This document shows, piece after piece, positions 38,227 through 47,465 of a DNA stretch of 64,000 nt. Location of the stretch: contig NZ_CP032707.1 of assembly GCF_003627995.1 (NCBI RefSeq), forward strand, positions 545,501 through 609,500, written 5' to 3'. The position numbers and the translations under genes are program-made. Position 1 is the stretch's first letter, and each line of letters begins with the position of its first letter. The stretch is from Brevundimonas naejangsanensis (lineage in GTDB: Bacteria; Pseudomonadota; Alphaproteobacteria; Caulobacterales; Caulobacteraceae). Below the pieces are notes generated by a model. The model was not told where the DNA came from. It ran no database searches and worked only from the letters and a program-made list of their open reading frames with translations.

Positions 38227-39540
38227 ATGTCCCCTCGCCGTTTTCTGCCCCTCCTCGCCGCGCTCAGCCTCGTGGCCTGCAACGGCTCGTCGACCCTGTC
38301 GCCGCTGGCCGGGTTCGGCGCCGACCCGCAACTGCCCGCGCCCCGGCCCCAGGCCATCCCCACGGTGAAGATCGCCCCCGCCGTCGGCTGGCCCCAGGAC
38401 CGCACGCCGGTCGCGGCCCCCGGCCTGGCGGTCCAGGCCTTCGCCCTGGGGCTGGAGCATCCGCGCTGGCTCTATGTCCTGCCCAACGGCGACGTTCTGG
38501 TCGCCGAGTCCAACGCCCCGCCCAAGCCGGCCGGGACGGAGGGCGGCCTGCGCGGGGCCATCGAGCGCAGCATCATGACGCGCGCCGGGGCGGGCGTGCC
38601 CAGTCCCGACCGCATCGTCCTGCTGCGCGACGCCGACGGCGACGGGACGGCCGAGACGAGAAGCGTCTTCATGGAGGGGCTGACCTCGCCCTTCGGCATG
38701 GCCCTGATCGGGGACCGGCTCTATGTCGCCAACGCCGACGCCGTGGTCGTCGTGCCCTATCAGACGGGCCAGACGCGCATCACGGCGACCCCGGCCAAGG
38801 TCGCGGACCTGCCCGCCGGGCGCAATCACCACTGGACCAAGAGCCTGGTCGCCAGCCGCGACGGCTCCCGCCTCTACGTCGGCGTCGGCTCCAACTCCAA
38901 CATCGGCGAGAACGGGCTGGACGAGGAGGTCGACCGCGCCGCCATTCTGGAGATCGACCCGGCCACGGGGGCGCGTCGCGTCTTCGCCTCGGGCCTGAGA
39001 AACCCGGTCGGCCTGGCCTGGAACCCCGAGGACGGGCGCCTGTGGGTCGCCGTCAACGAACGCGACGCCCTCGGCGACGACCTCGTGCCCGACTATATGA
39101 CGGCGGTGACGCCGGGCGGTTTCTACGGCTGGCCGTGGAGCTATTTCGGCCAGAACGTCGATGCGCGGGTGACGCCCGCCCAGCCCGAGAAGGTCGCCCG
39201 TGCGATCAAGCCGGACTACGCCCTGGGCGCGCACACGGCCTCGCTGGGCCTGACCTTCTATACGGGGGCGCTCGTGCCCCAGTGGCGCAACGGGGCGATC
39301 ATCGGCCAGCACGGCTCGTGGAACCGCAACCCGCCTTCGGGCTACAAGGTCGTCTTCGTGCCCTTTCGCGAGGGCCGACCGGCCGGACCGCCGCAGGATG
39401 TCCTGACCGGCTTCCGCAATGACAAGGGCGAGGCCATGGGGCGGCCCGTGGGAGTGGCGGTCGATGCGCGCGGCGGCCTGCTGGTCGCCGACGACGTGGG
39501 GAATGCGGTCTGGCGGGTGGTCCCGGCGTCCCGGCCGTGA
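38227..39540 (+). CDS. PQQ-dependent sugar (sorbosone-type) dehydrogenase, lipoprotein
   Basis: A 437-residue beta-propeller protein with a lipobox (LSLVAC, Cys18). Family stretches are FALGLEHPRWLYVLPNGDVLVAE, GMALIGDRLYVANADAVV, HHWTKSLVASRDG, YVGVGSNSNIGENG, SGLRNPVGLAWNPEDG and GSWNRNPPSGYKVVFVPF, matching the glucose/sorbosone dehydrogenase family. It would oxidise sugars at the outer face of the cell with PQQ as cofactor if PQQ is available; the substrate is not known. Confidence 0.9.
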   Translation: MSPRRFLPLLAALSLVACNGSSTLSPLAGFGADPQLPAPRPQAIPTVKIAPAVGWPQDRTPVAAPGLAVQAFALGLEHPRWLYVLPNGDVLVAESNAPPKPAGTEGGLRGAIERSIMTRAGAGVPSPDRIVLLRDADGDGTAETRSVFMEGLTSPFGMALIGDRLYVANADAVVVVPYQTGQTRITATPAKVADLPAGRNHHWTKSLVASRDGSRLYVGVGSNSNIGENGLDEEVDRAAILEIDPATGARRVFASGLRNPVGLAWNPEDGRLWVAVNERDALGDDLVPDYMTAVTPGGFYGWPWSYFGQNVDARVTPAQPEKVARAIKPDYALGAHTASLGLTFYTGALVPQWRNGAIIGQHGSWNRNPPSGYKVVFVPFREGRPAGPPQDVLTGFRNDKGEAMGRPVGVAVDARGGLLVADDVGNAVWRVVPASRP

Positions 39541-39814
39541 CGCCGCCGCCAAGGTGATCTTGCCCGAGCGACAGTCGTGAAGCCGTCGTCGTCAGGTCTT
39601 CGCCTCTCGCCGTCTTGCCTGTCTCTTGCCGCGCCGCCGGGCCCAAGTTGACGCAAGGGCGGCGTTCAACTTGACCTCGGGTCATCGAAAAGGACACGGG
39701 GGCCGCTTTTCTTGCGGCCTCGCCCGCCTGCGGCCCGACGCCCGGTTGACCCGGCGCGGTGCGCCGTTCATCACCATGGAACGAAACAATTGATCAGGAA
39801 GAGGCGGCGCACCT

Positions 39815-41614
39815 ATGGGACTGGCGGCAAACATCCGGCGTGACATCAAGTTCGCTGGCGGGCTGTTCCGGCTCCTGAAGCGCATCAAGCCCATCGCGCT
39901 CGACAGCGACGTCCTGGTCTGCGACGACCTCGAGGAGGCGATCGACAAGTTCGGCCCCAACATCGCCGTCGAGGACGAGCACCGCAAGCTCACCTATCGC
40001 GAGTTCGAGGCCCTGGCGAACCGCTACGCCAACTGGGCCAAGGGACGGAACCTGAAGCGTTCGGACGTCATCGCCCTGGTGATGCACAACCGCGTGGAAT
40101 ACGTCGCCGCCTGGTTCGGCTTCTCCAAGGTCGGGATCGCCACCGCCCTGATCAACAACAACCTCGGCGGCGCCGCCCTGGCGCACTGCCTGAGCCTGTC
40201 GGGCGCCTTCAACGTGGTGACGGACGAGGACTGCTGGCGCGCCGTCGAGGAGGCGCGCCCCCTGGTCGATCGCAACCTGATGCTGTGGGTCCACGGCCTG
40301 GGCGAGGAGAACGAGACCAATGCGCGGCGCGACCTGGACAACGCCGTGCGCAGCGCCTCCTCGGTGCGGCCCGACCGGGCGATCCGCCAGGGCCTGACCA
40401 ACCGCGACACGGCCCTGTTCATCTTCACCTCGGGCACCACCGGCCTGCCCAAGGCCGCGCGCATCCCGCATTCGCGGGCGCGGACCTATATGCGCGCCTT
40501 CGCCGGGGCCACCGCCTCGACGACCAAGGACGCGCTCTACAACTGCCTGCCGCTGTATCACTCGACCGGGGGCCTGGTCGGCGTCGGCGCGGTGCTGCTG
40601 AACGGCGGGCGGCTGATCACGCGCCGGCGCTTCTCGGCCACCCATTTCTGGCCCGACGTGAAGGCCTCGGGCGCGACCATGTTCATCTATATCGGCGAGC
40701 TGTGCCGCTATCTGGTCAACAGCCCGCCGAACGAGGACGAGCGGGCGCACAAGCTGCGCCTGGCCTTCGGCAACGGTCTGCGCCCCGACGTCTGGCCCGA
40801 GTTCCAGTCCCGCTTCGGCATCAAGGACATCCTGGAGTTCTACGGCTCGACCGAGGGCAACGTCTCCCTGTTCAACTTCGACGGCAAGGCCGGGGCCATC
40901 GGCCGGGTGCCGGGCTTCCTGAAGTCGCAGATCAACATCCGCCTGATCGCGCTCGACCCCGAGACGGGCGAGCCCATGCGCGGCTCGGACGGCCTGTGCC
41001 GCCAGGTCCCGACCGGCGAGACGGGCGAGGCGATCGGCCTGATCGCCAACGACATCCGTCACGACTTCACCGGCTACGCCGACAGGAAGGCGTCCGAGAA
41101 GAAGATCCTGAGCGACGTGTTCAAGCGCGGCGACCGCTGGTTCCGCACCGGCGACCTGATGCGCCAGGACCGCGAGGGCTACCTCTATTTCATGGACCGG
41201 CTGGGCGACACCTTCCGCTGGAAGGGTGAGAACGTCTCGACCACCGAGGTCGAACAGCGGCTGAGCGAGGCCCCCGGCGTGCAGGAAGTCATCGCCTACG
41301 GCGTGTCGGTGCCCGGCCAGGACGGCAAGGCGGGCATGGTCGGCCTGGTGCTGGGCGGCAAGTTCGACGCCGCCGGCTTCGCCGCCTGGGCCGACGAACA
41401 GCTGCCGTCCTATGCGCGGCCGGTGTTCGTGCGCCTGCTGAAATCGGCCGACACCACCGGCACCTTCAAATACCGCAAGGTCGACCTGGTGGCCGACGGC
41501 TTCGACCCCGCCAAGGTGGACGGCCCCGTCTATGTGCGCGGCGGCAAGGCCGGCTATCAGAAGCTGACCGCCAAGGCGCATGAGAGCATCCTCAGCGGCG
41601 AGACGCGGCTGTAG
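39815..41614 (+). CDS. Long-chain acyl-CoA synthetase, FATP type
   Basis: A 599-residue ANL-superfamily enzyme that activates long or very long fatty acids. The AMP-binding loop is FIFTSGTTGLPKAARIPHSR; later motifs are YGSTEGNVSLFNFDGKAGAIG, WFRTGDLMRQDREGYLYFMDR and the hinge/catalytic region DTFRWKGENVSTTEVE with TGTFKYRKVDLVADGFDP. The wording of these motifs matches FATP/ACSVL enzymes rather than FadD. A GGAAGAGG site precedes the ATG. The 274 bases upstream hold no gene; a TTGACC at 39671 could be part of a promoter. Confidence 0.95.
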   Translation: MGLAANIRRDIKFAGGLFRLLKRIKPIALDSDVLVCDDLEEAIDKFGPNIAVEDEHRKLTYREFEALANRYANWAKGRNLKRSDVIALVMHNRVEYVAAWFGFSKVGIATALINNNLGGAALAHCLSLSGAFNVVTDEDCWRAVEEARPLVDRNLMLWVHGLGEENETNARRDLDNAVRSASSVRPDRAIRQGLTNRDTALFIFTSGTTGLPKAARIPHSRARTYMRAFAGATASTTKDALYNCLPLYHSTGGLVGVGAVLLNGGRLITRRRFSATHFWPDVKASGATMFIYIGELCRYLVNSPPNEDERAHKLRLAFGNGLRPDVWPEFQSRFGIKDILEFYGSTEGNVSLFNFDGKAGAIGRVPGFLKSQINIRLIALDPETGEPMRGSDGLCRQVPTGETGEAIGLIANDIRHDFTGYADRKASEKKILSDVFKRGDRWFRTGDLMRQDREGYLYFMDRLGDTFRWKGENVSTTEVEQRLSEAPGVQEVIAYGVSVPGQDGKAGMVGLVLGGKFDAAGFAAWADEQLPSYARPVFVRLLKSADTTGTFKYRKVDLVADGFDPAKVDGPVYVRGGKAGYQKLTAKAHESILSGETRL

Positions 41615-41633
41615 AGCCAAGCGCCACGCCTCT

Positions 41634-41958
41634 CCCTCCCCGTCCCGGGGAGGGCGGTCGCGCAGCGACCGGGCGGGGGCGGCGAGGTGATGCGAAGCGC
41701 GCTATCCGCGGTGCTTGTCGCCTCGCCCCCGGACAGCTCCCGCTGCCTTCGCTTGCGGCCCTCTTCTGCCCTTGATCCTCGGGCTCGATCGTCGAGCAGA
41801 CGGACGGCACGATCCTCGGGGCAAGCCCGAGGATGACGGAAAGGGGCGGAGCGGAGCAGGGGTTTTCGGGGACGGCGGCAGGAAATGCGTCTGAATAGCC
41901 AAGCCGCCCCCACCCGGCTTCGGCTTCGCCTCAGCCACCCTCCCCGGGACGGGGAGGG
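41634..41958. repeat. Class C palindromic element with nested repeat
   Basis: Outer ends CCCTCCCCGTCCCGGGGAGG and CCCTCCCCGGGACGGGGAGG with the usual inner arms (GACCGGGCGGGGGCGGC and AGCCGCCCCCACCCGGC). It is twice the length of other copies because the centre holds another repeat at 41774-41840. It fills most of the 467-base gap before motA; the rest (41959-42081) is motA leader without a gene. Confidence 0.85.
41774..41840. repeat. Nested class E-like repeat
   Basis: Inverted ends GATCCTCGGGCTCGATCG and CCTCGGGGCAAGCCCGAGGA followed by TGACGG, similar in style to the class E units that end GGATGAC. It splits the class C element around it. Confidence 0.55.
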
Positions 41959-42081
41959 AGAGGCGGCGCGCTTTCTCGAATTCTGTCCCGAACCGGGATC
42001 GGCGAAACGCGCCCTTAAACATTGACGCTGATAACAAGCGTCCTGACCCCTTAATTCCCGCGCAGGATCTCCGCCTCCGTC

Positions 42082-42951
42082 ATGTTTCAGATCATCGGCA
42101 TCATCCTGCTGTTCGCCATGGTGTTCGGCAGCTTCCTGCTGCACGGCGGCAAGATGGCGACGATCCTCTATTCGCTGCCCTATGAGCTGATGGCCATCTT
42201 CGGCGCAGGGATCGCGGCCTTCCTGATCGGCAACAGCCTGCCGGTCATCAAGGGCGCCCTGTCCGGCTTGGGCAAATGCTTCGCCGGGCCGAAGTGGAAG
42301 AAGCAGGACTACAAGGACCTGCTGGGCCTGCTGTTCCAGCTGACGCGGACGATGAAGTCCAAGGGCGTGATCGCCCTGGAAAACCACATCGAAAAGCCCG
42401 CCGAGAGCCCGATCTTCCAGAAATACCCCAAGGTGCTGAAGGACCATTTCGCCACCGACTTCATCTGCGACACCCTGCGGATGATGACCATGAACCTCGA
42501 GGATCCGCACCAGATCGAGGACGCCATGGAAAAGCAGCTGGAGAAGCACCACCACGAAGCCCTGGCCCCCGCCCATGCCCTGCAGACCCTGGCCGACGGC
42601 CTGCCGGCCCTGGGCATCGTCGCGGCCGTGCTGGGCATCATCAAGACCATGGGCTCGATCACCGAGCCGCCCGCCGTCCTGGGCAGCATGATCGGCGGCG
42701 CCCTGGTCGGCACCTTCCTGGGCGTCTTCCTGGCCTATGGCCTGGTCGGCCCCTTCGCCACGCGCCTCAAATCCATCATCGACGAGGAGTCGGCCTACTA
42801 CCGCATCATCCAGTCGGTGCTGGTGGCCCACCTGCACGGCAACGCCGCCCAGATCTCGGTCGAGATCGGCCGCGGCGACATCCCCTCCTCGGCCCAGCCC
42901 ACCTTCCTTGAAATGGAAGAGACCCTGGCCAGCTCCCCGACCGACGCCTGA
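42082..42951 (+). CDS. motA: Flagellar motor stator protein MotA
   Basis: A 289-residue membrane protein, four helices, forming the proton-driven stator with MotB. The N-terminal IIGIILLFAMVFGSFLLHGG, the large cytoplasmic loop (KWKKQDYKDLLGLLFQLTRTMKSKG and on) and the C-terminal GIVAAVLGIIKTMGSI with GALVGTFLGVFLAYGLVGP are typical. No motB is adjacent; separation of motA and motB is known in Caulobacter. Confidence 0.97.
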   Translation: MFQIIGIILLFAMVFGSFLLHGGKMATILYSLPYELMAIFGAGIAAFLIGNSLPVIKGALSGLGKCFAGPKWKKQDYKDLLGLLFQLTRTMKSKGVIALENHIEKPAESPIFQKYPKVLKDHFATDFICDTLRMMTMNLEDPHQIEDAMEKQLEKHHHEALAPAHALQTLADGLPALGIVAAVLGIIKTMGSITEPPAVLGSMIGGALVGTFLGVFLAYGLVGPFATRLKSIIDEESAYYRIIQSVLVAHLHGNAAQISVEIGRGDIPSSAQPTFLEMEETLASSPTDA

Positions 42952-43051
42952 GGTCGGACGCGCCCCGGCGAACGACCGTCACGGAACGCGAGACGGTCAC
43001 GACGGTTCTCATGGGATCACGGCCGCGCGCGGCCATGCCCGGAGCAGCCCC

Positions 43052-43255
43052 ATGCCTCTCGCCAGCCCGGCTCGCCGCCTCCTGACGCTCGGCCTGCTGT
43101 CAGCCCTGACGTGCGTGGCCGCCTGCGCCGAGTTCCCCCTGCGGCCGTCAGCCCCGGAGCCGACGCCGCCGACCCTGCCGACCGATCAGGACGAACCGCC
43201 CTACGACTCGATGAATCCGACGGCGCCTCCGCCCATCCCCCCGGACAGGGCCTGA
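43052..43255 (+). CDS. Small Pro-rich lipoprotein
   Basis: A 67-residue protein with a lipoprotein signal (LLSALTCVAAC, acylated Cys at 25) and a short Pro/Asp-rich mature part. A GGAG site precedes the ATG. Function unknown. Confidence 0.6.
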   Translation: MPLASPARRLLTLGLLSALTCVAACAEFPLRPSAPEPTPPTLPTDQDEPPYDSMNPTAPPPIPPDRA

Positions 43256-43435
43256 CACCGGCGGAACGTCCGGTCGTGCGCGGCTGTCGACGCGGGGCGG
43301 CGCCGCAGGAACGGGGGCCGCTCCAACGGACTTCACGAACCCGTGAGAAATCGCTTGCGCTTCTCCTCACGAAGCCGTTATCACTCCTTCAGCGAGGTTC
43401 ATGGTCTCGCTTTTACCTTCTGAAGGAAGAAACCT

Positions 43436-43693
43436 ATGCGCATCACCGCTCTGATCGCCGCTTCGGCCGCCGCCCTGGCTCTGGCCGCTTGCCAGCCCGC
43501 CGCCACCGACAAGGCTGAAGAAGCCGCCGCCGACGCCACCGCCGCCGCCGACACCGCTGCCGACGCCGCCGCCACCGCCGACGCCGCTGCGACCGACGCC
43601 GCTGCCGCCGCTGGCGAAGCCGCTGCTCCGGCCGCCGACGCCGCTGCCCCGGCTGCTGCTCCGGCTGCCGCTCCGGCCGCCCCGGCTGCCTAA
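43436..43693 (+). CDS. Ala-rich lipoprotein
   Basis: An 85-residue protein: lipoprotein signal ALALAAC (Cys19), then a mature part made almost wholly of Ala with Asp, Glu and Thr (DATAAADTAADAAAT and on), turning to Ala/Pro at the end. The AAGGAAG ribosome site is strong. Codon use shows GCT next to GCC, which suggests strong expression (inference). A perfect inverted repeat TAAGACT/AGTCTTA overlaps the stop and a terminator follows. It could be a structural outer-membrane protein of the Lpp or Pal kind in bulk role. Confidence 0.75.
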   Translation: MRITALIAASAAALALAACQPAATDKAEEAAADATAAADTAADAAATADAAATDAAAAAGEAAAPAADAAAPAAAPAAAPAAPAA

Positions 43694-43734
43694 GACTTCA
43701 CAGTCTTAAATCGCGGTCTCCGGACCGTGATGAG

Positions 43735-43766
43735 AAAGGGATCGTCTTCGGACGGTCCCTTTTTTC
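43735..43766 (+). terminator. Intrinsic terminator with TTCG loop
   Basis: Stem AAAGGGATCGTC / GACGGTCCCTTT (one mismatch) closed by a TTCG tetraloop and followed by TTTTT, after the Ala-rich lipoprotein gene. Confidence 0.88.
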
Positions 43767-43810
43767 ATGCGCGCTTCCGTCCCGCCCCCGGGGTCGATAG
43801 ACCGGCCGTC

Positions 43811-45667
43811 ATGACCGCCCCGACCGACATCGCGCCCGAGCCCGCAGCCGAACGCGCCGAAGACGACGCCTCGCCCCAACTGGTGTGGGCCGATGACGGC
43901 TCGCCCCGGTCGGGCCGATTCGGCGACGTCTACTTCTCCAAGGACGACGGCCTGGCCGAGACCCGCGCGGTCTTCCTGCAGGGCTGCGGCCTGCCCGAAG
44001 CCTGGAGCGGGGCCAGGGCCGGACGCTCCGCCTTCACCGTGGCCGAACTGGGCTTCGGCACCGGACTGAACATCGTGGCCCTGCTGGACCTGTGGCGACG
44101 GACGCGGCCCGAAGACGGGCGGCTCAAGGTCTTCTCCATCGAGGGCTTCCCCCTGACGCGCGAGGAGGCCGCGCGCGCCCTGGCCGCCTGGCCGGAGCTG
44201 GCCGAGACCGCCGCCGGGGTGCTCGAGGTCTGGCCCGCGGGGACGCCGGGCTTTCACCGTCTGGACCTGCCGCAGTGGGGCGCGACGATCGACCTGGCCG
44301 TCGGCGACGCCCGGTGGGCGCTGGAGCAATGGTCGGGACCGGCCGACGCCTGGTTCCTGGACGGCTTCTCGCCCGCGCTGAACCCCGGCATGTGGTCGCC
44401 CGAGATCCTGGCCCTGGTCGCGGCCCGCTCAGCGCCCGGCGCGCGGCTGGCCACCTTCACCGTCGCGGGCGCGGTGCGGCGCGGCCTGGCCGAGCATGGC
44501 TTCGCCGTCGAGAAGAAGCCCGGCCACGGGCGCAAGCGCGAGCGGCTGGAGGCGCGCATGGCGGGCGACGCGGCCGCCGCCGGCCGCCCGCGTCATGTCG
44601 CCGTGATCGGCGCCGGGATCGCCGGAGCGGCCGCCGCGCGCGCCCTGCTCGCCGAAGGGGCGCGCGTCACCGTGGTCGAGGCCGAGGGCTCCGGCGCCGG
44701 GGCCTCGGGCTTTCCCGCCTCCCTGGTCACGCCCCGGCTGGACGCGGGCGACGCCCTGATCGCCGGCTTCCACGCCCAGGCGCTGGAGCGGGCGGGCGCC
44801 CTCTATCGCGCCCTGCCGGACGCCGTGGTCGCCGAGGGGGTCCTGCAGCTGGAGCAGGCCCCGCGCGACGCGACCCGCTTCGACAAGATCGCCGCCCAGC
44901 CGCTGTGGCCCGAGGGGGCGATGCGGCGACTGGCCCCCGCCGCCTGTTCCGAGCGCCTGGGCGAACCCACCACGCGCGGCGGGCTGATGATGGCGCAGGC
45001 CCTGGCCGTGCGGTCCTCCGCCGTGCTGGAGCCTTGGCTCAAGGGGGCGGAGCGAATCGCCGCGCGCGTGGGACGGCTGGAGCCGACGGCCAGGGGCTGG
45101 CGCGTGCTCGCCGAGGACGGCGCTCTCCTGATCGAAGTGGACGCGGTGGCGCTGGCGGCGGGCTGGGGCTCGGCCGCCCTGGCGCCCGAGCTGTCGCTGT
45201 CGCCGGTCGCGGGCCAGGCGGACTGGGTCGAAGGCGTCGCGGCCCCGCCCCCTGCCGCCTGGGGCGGCTACGTCGCGCCGACCGGCCAGGGCCTGCTCTA
45301 CGGCGCCACCCACGACCGCGGCATGGAGACGCCGCAACCGTCGGACGCGGCCACGGCCCGCAACCGCGCGACCCTGGCCGCCGTTCTGCCCCGCCTGGCC
45401 GAGACGGCCGAGACGGCGCCGCGCGGCGGCCGGCGCACCGCCGTGCGCGCCACCACGCCGGACCGCCTGCCCCTGTGCGGCGAACGCCGGCCGGGCATGT
45501 TCGTCCTGACCGGCCTCGGATCGCGCGGCTTCTGCGTCGCGCCGCTGCTCGGCGAGCACCTGGCGGCCCTGATCCTGGGGCGCGCGTCGCCGCTTCCCGC
45601 CGAGGCGGCGCGACGGCTGGCGCCCGGTCGCCAGACCGCGCAACCGGCGCCCGCCGCGGACGTTTGA
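43811..45667 (+). CDS. mnmC: Bifunctional tRNA mnm5s2U34 biosynthesis protein MnmC
   Basis: A 618-residue fusion enzyme finishing the mnm5s2U modification at the wobble position. The N-terminal methyltransferase half (to about 255) has the SAM loop AELGFGTGLNIV and DAWFLDGFSPALNPGMW. The C-terminal FAD oxidase half begins at VAVIGAGIAGAAAARALLAE and ends in GLGSRGFCVAPLLGEHLAALI. Both halves are full length. The ATG at 43811 follows the terminator of the upstream gene; an earlier start would lie within it. Confidence 0.96.
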   Translation: MTAPTDIAPEPAAERAEDDASPQLVWADDGSPRSGRFGDVYFSKDDGLAETRAVFLQGCGLPEAWSGARAGRSAFTVAELGFGTGLNIVALLDLWRRTRPEDGRLKVFSIEGFPLTREEAARALAAWPELAETAAGVLEVWPAGTPGFHRLDLPQWGATIDLAVGDARWALEQWSGPADAWFLDGFSPALNPGMWSPEILALVAARSAPGARLATFTVAGAVRRGLAEHGFAVEKKPGHGRKRERLEARMAGDAAAAGRPRHVAVIGAGIAGAAAARALLAEGARVTVVEAEGSGAGASGFPASLVTPRLDAGDALIAGFHAQALERAGALYRALPDAVVAEGVLQLEQAPRDATRFDKIAAQPLWPEGAMRRLAPAACSERLGEPTTRGGLMMAQALAVRSSAVLEPWLKGAERIAARVGRLEPTARGWRVLAEDGALLIEVDAVALAAGWGSAALAPELSLSPVAGQADWVEGVAAPPPAAWGGYVAPTGQGLLYGATHDRGMETPQPSDAATARNRATLAAVLPRLAETAETAPRGGRRTAVRATTPDRLPLCGERRPGMFVLTGLGSRGFCVAPLLGEHLAALILGRASPLPAEAARRLAPGRQTAQPAPAADV

Positions 45668-45735
45668 CAGCAAAGGTTCATCGACGACCGGCTAGACTGT
45701 CGGCCCGCGCTGGTTTCCGCCCCTGGAGTTTCGCC

Positions 45736-46164
45736 ATGTCCCGACGCCCCTCGCTGATCGCGGCCCCCTTTCTCGGCGTCCTGGCCCTCGGCGCCCTGGC
45801 CGCCTGCGCGCCGATGACGGCGCCGGGCGCCGACGCCGCCGCGACCGCCTCGACCGGGGCGCGCAAATGCCTGTTTCAGGACGACGTGCGCAGTTTCCGC
45901 GTCTCGCGGGAGAGCCGGAGCGTCTATGTGCGCGGCCTGGGCAAGACGGTGTATCGCCTGGAGGTGATGGGCGCCTGCCCGGAACTGGCCGATGCGCTGG
46001 CGATCGGCTTCGCGCCGCTGGGCGGCGGGAACAACCTGTGCACGGGCGACTATACCCGCCTGGTCGTCGGCGGCTCGCACGCGCCCCTGCCCTGCAGCGT
46101 GCGCATGACGGGCGCCCTGTCCGAGGCCGAGGTCGCCGCCCTGCCCGAGCGCGACCGCCCCTGA
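45736..46164 (+). CDS. DUF6491-like lipoprotein
   Basis: A 142-residue protein with a lipobox (GALAAC, Cys24). The mature part has four conserved cysteines (KCLFQDD, GACPELA, LCTGDYTRL, PCSVRM), the pattern of DUF6491 proteins. GGAG precedes the ATG. Function unknown for the family. Confidence 0.75.
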   Translation: MSRRPSLIAAPFLGVLALGALAACAPMTAPGADAAATASTGARKCLFQDDVRSFRVSRESRSVYVRGLGKTVYRLEVMGACPELADALAIGFAPLGGGNNLCTGDYTRLVVGGSHAPLPCSVRMTGALSEAEVAALPERDRP

Positions 46165-46316
46165 CGGGGCGTCGCCGGCCGGATTACATCGGCGTAATAG
46201 CGGCCGAGTCCGTTTGAGCCGGGGTCGTCGAGAGGGTAAGTAGCGTTGCTATGCCCGCGCCGCCGGACAGAAGGTCAGCGTGCGTGACTGAACGCTTAAC
46301 CTCCCAGGATATCCTC

Positions 46317-47456
46317 GTGGCGATTTCTCGACGCTTTCCGGCCCGGCTGACCGCTTCCCTGGCCCTCGCCCTGGCGGCAAGCCTGACCCTGGCCGCCTGC
46401 GGCGGACACGACAAGGCCGCCGAGAAGAAGGAAGGCGCCTCGCGCCAGACCGTCAGCGCGGCGACGGCGACCTCGGTCGCCCTGCCCTACACCGTGGTGG
46501 CGTCGGGCACGGTCTCGGCCTGGGAAGAGGTGCCGGTCGGCGCCGAGACCGGCGGGCTGACCGCGGTCGCCCTCTATGTCGACGAAGGCTCCTACGTCCG
46601 CCAGGGTCAGCCCCTGGTGCAGATGAACGACGTCCTGCTGAAGGCCCAGCTGCGCCAGCAGCAGGCGGCGGTGCAGACGGCCGAGGCCAACGCCGCGCGT
46701 GACGACGCCGCCCTGGCCCGCGCCCAGGAGCTGAAGGCGCGCGGCTTCCTCAGCCAGGCCTCGCTGGACAACGCCCTGGCCGACCAGCGGTCCTCGGCCG
46801 CCGGACTGGCCTCGGCCCGGGCCTCTCTGGCCGAGACCCAGACCCGCCTGTCGCAGGCCACCATCCGCGCCCCCGTCAGCGGCCTGATCATCAGCCGCAG
46901 CGTCACCAAGGGCCAGATCATCACCGCCGGAACCGAGCTGTTCCGCATGGTCCGCGACGGCCGGCTGGAGCTGGACGCCCAGGTGCCCGAGACGGAGCTG
47001 CCCCTGGTCCAGGCGGGCCAGAGCGCCACCATCACCGCCAGCCAGGCGGGCCAGACCACCGGCACGGTGCGGATCGTCACTCCCGAGGTCGACCGCCAGA
47101 CCCGCCTGGGCCTGGCCCGCATCAGCCTGGCGCCCGGCAGCGGGCTGAAGCCCGGCATGTTCGCCCGCGCCGCCATCGAGGCGGGCGCCCGCCCGGCCAC
47201 GGTCGTGCCGACCGACTCGGTCCTGTACCGCAGCAACAAGGCCGGGGTGTTCGTGCTGAACGCCGATTCCTCGGTGCGCTTCACCCCGGTGACGGTGTTG
47301 TCGCGGCGCGACGACCAGACCTCGGTCGAGGGCGTGGCCGCGGGGGCCCGCGTTGTGGTGGCCGGCGCCGGCTTCCTCAACGACGGGGACAAGGTGACGG
47401 TGGCCGCCGCCGCACCCGCAGCCCCCGCCGCCCCCCAGGCGCCCGCCAAGAAGTAA
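46317..47456 (+). CDS. RND efflux periplasmic adaptor subunit (membrane fusion lipoprotein)
   Basis: A 379-residue adaptor linking the RND pump to an outer-membrane channel. A lipoprotein signal (LTLAAC) leads to a barrel-sandwich/lipoyl region split by a coiled-coil hairpin (LRQQQAAVQTAEANAARDDA to SLAETQTRLSQATIRAPVSG) and the beta-barrel domain (VPETELPLVQAGQSATI). The GTG at 46317 is chosen for its AGGA site and because it starts just before the signal; a GTG at 46284 is an alternative. The pump follows after nine bases. Confidence 0.92.
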   Translation: MAISRRFPARLTASLALALAASLTLAACGGHDKAAEKKEGASRQTVSAATATSVALPYTVVASGTVSAWEEVPVGAETGGLTAVALYVDEGSYVRQGQPLVQMNDVLLKAQLRQQQAAVQTAEANAARDDAALARAQELKARGFLSQASLDNALADQRSSAAGLASARASLAETQTRLSQATIRAPVSGLIISRSVTKGQIITAGTELFRMVRDGRLELDAQVPETELPLVQAGQSATITASQAGQTTGTVRIVTPEVDRQTRLGLARISLAPGSGLKPGMFARAAIEAGARPATVVPTDSVLYRSNKAGVFVLNADSSVRFTPVTVLSRRDDQTSVEGVAAGARVVVAGAGFLNDGDKVTVAAAAPAAPAAPQAPAKK

Positions 47457-47465
47457 GGCCCGGCC

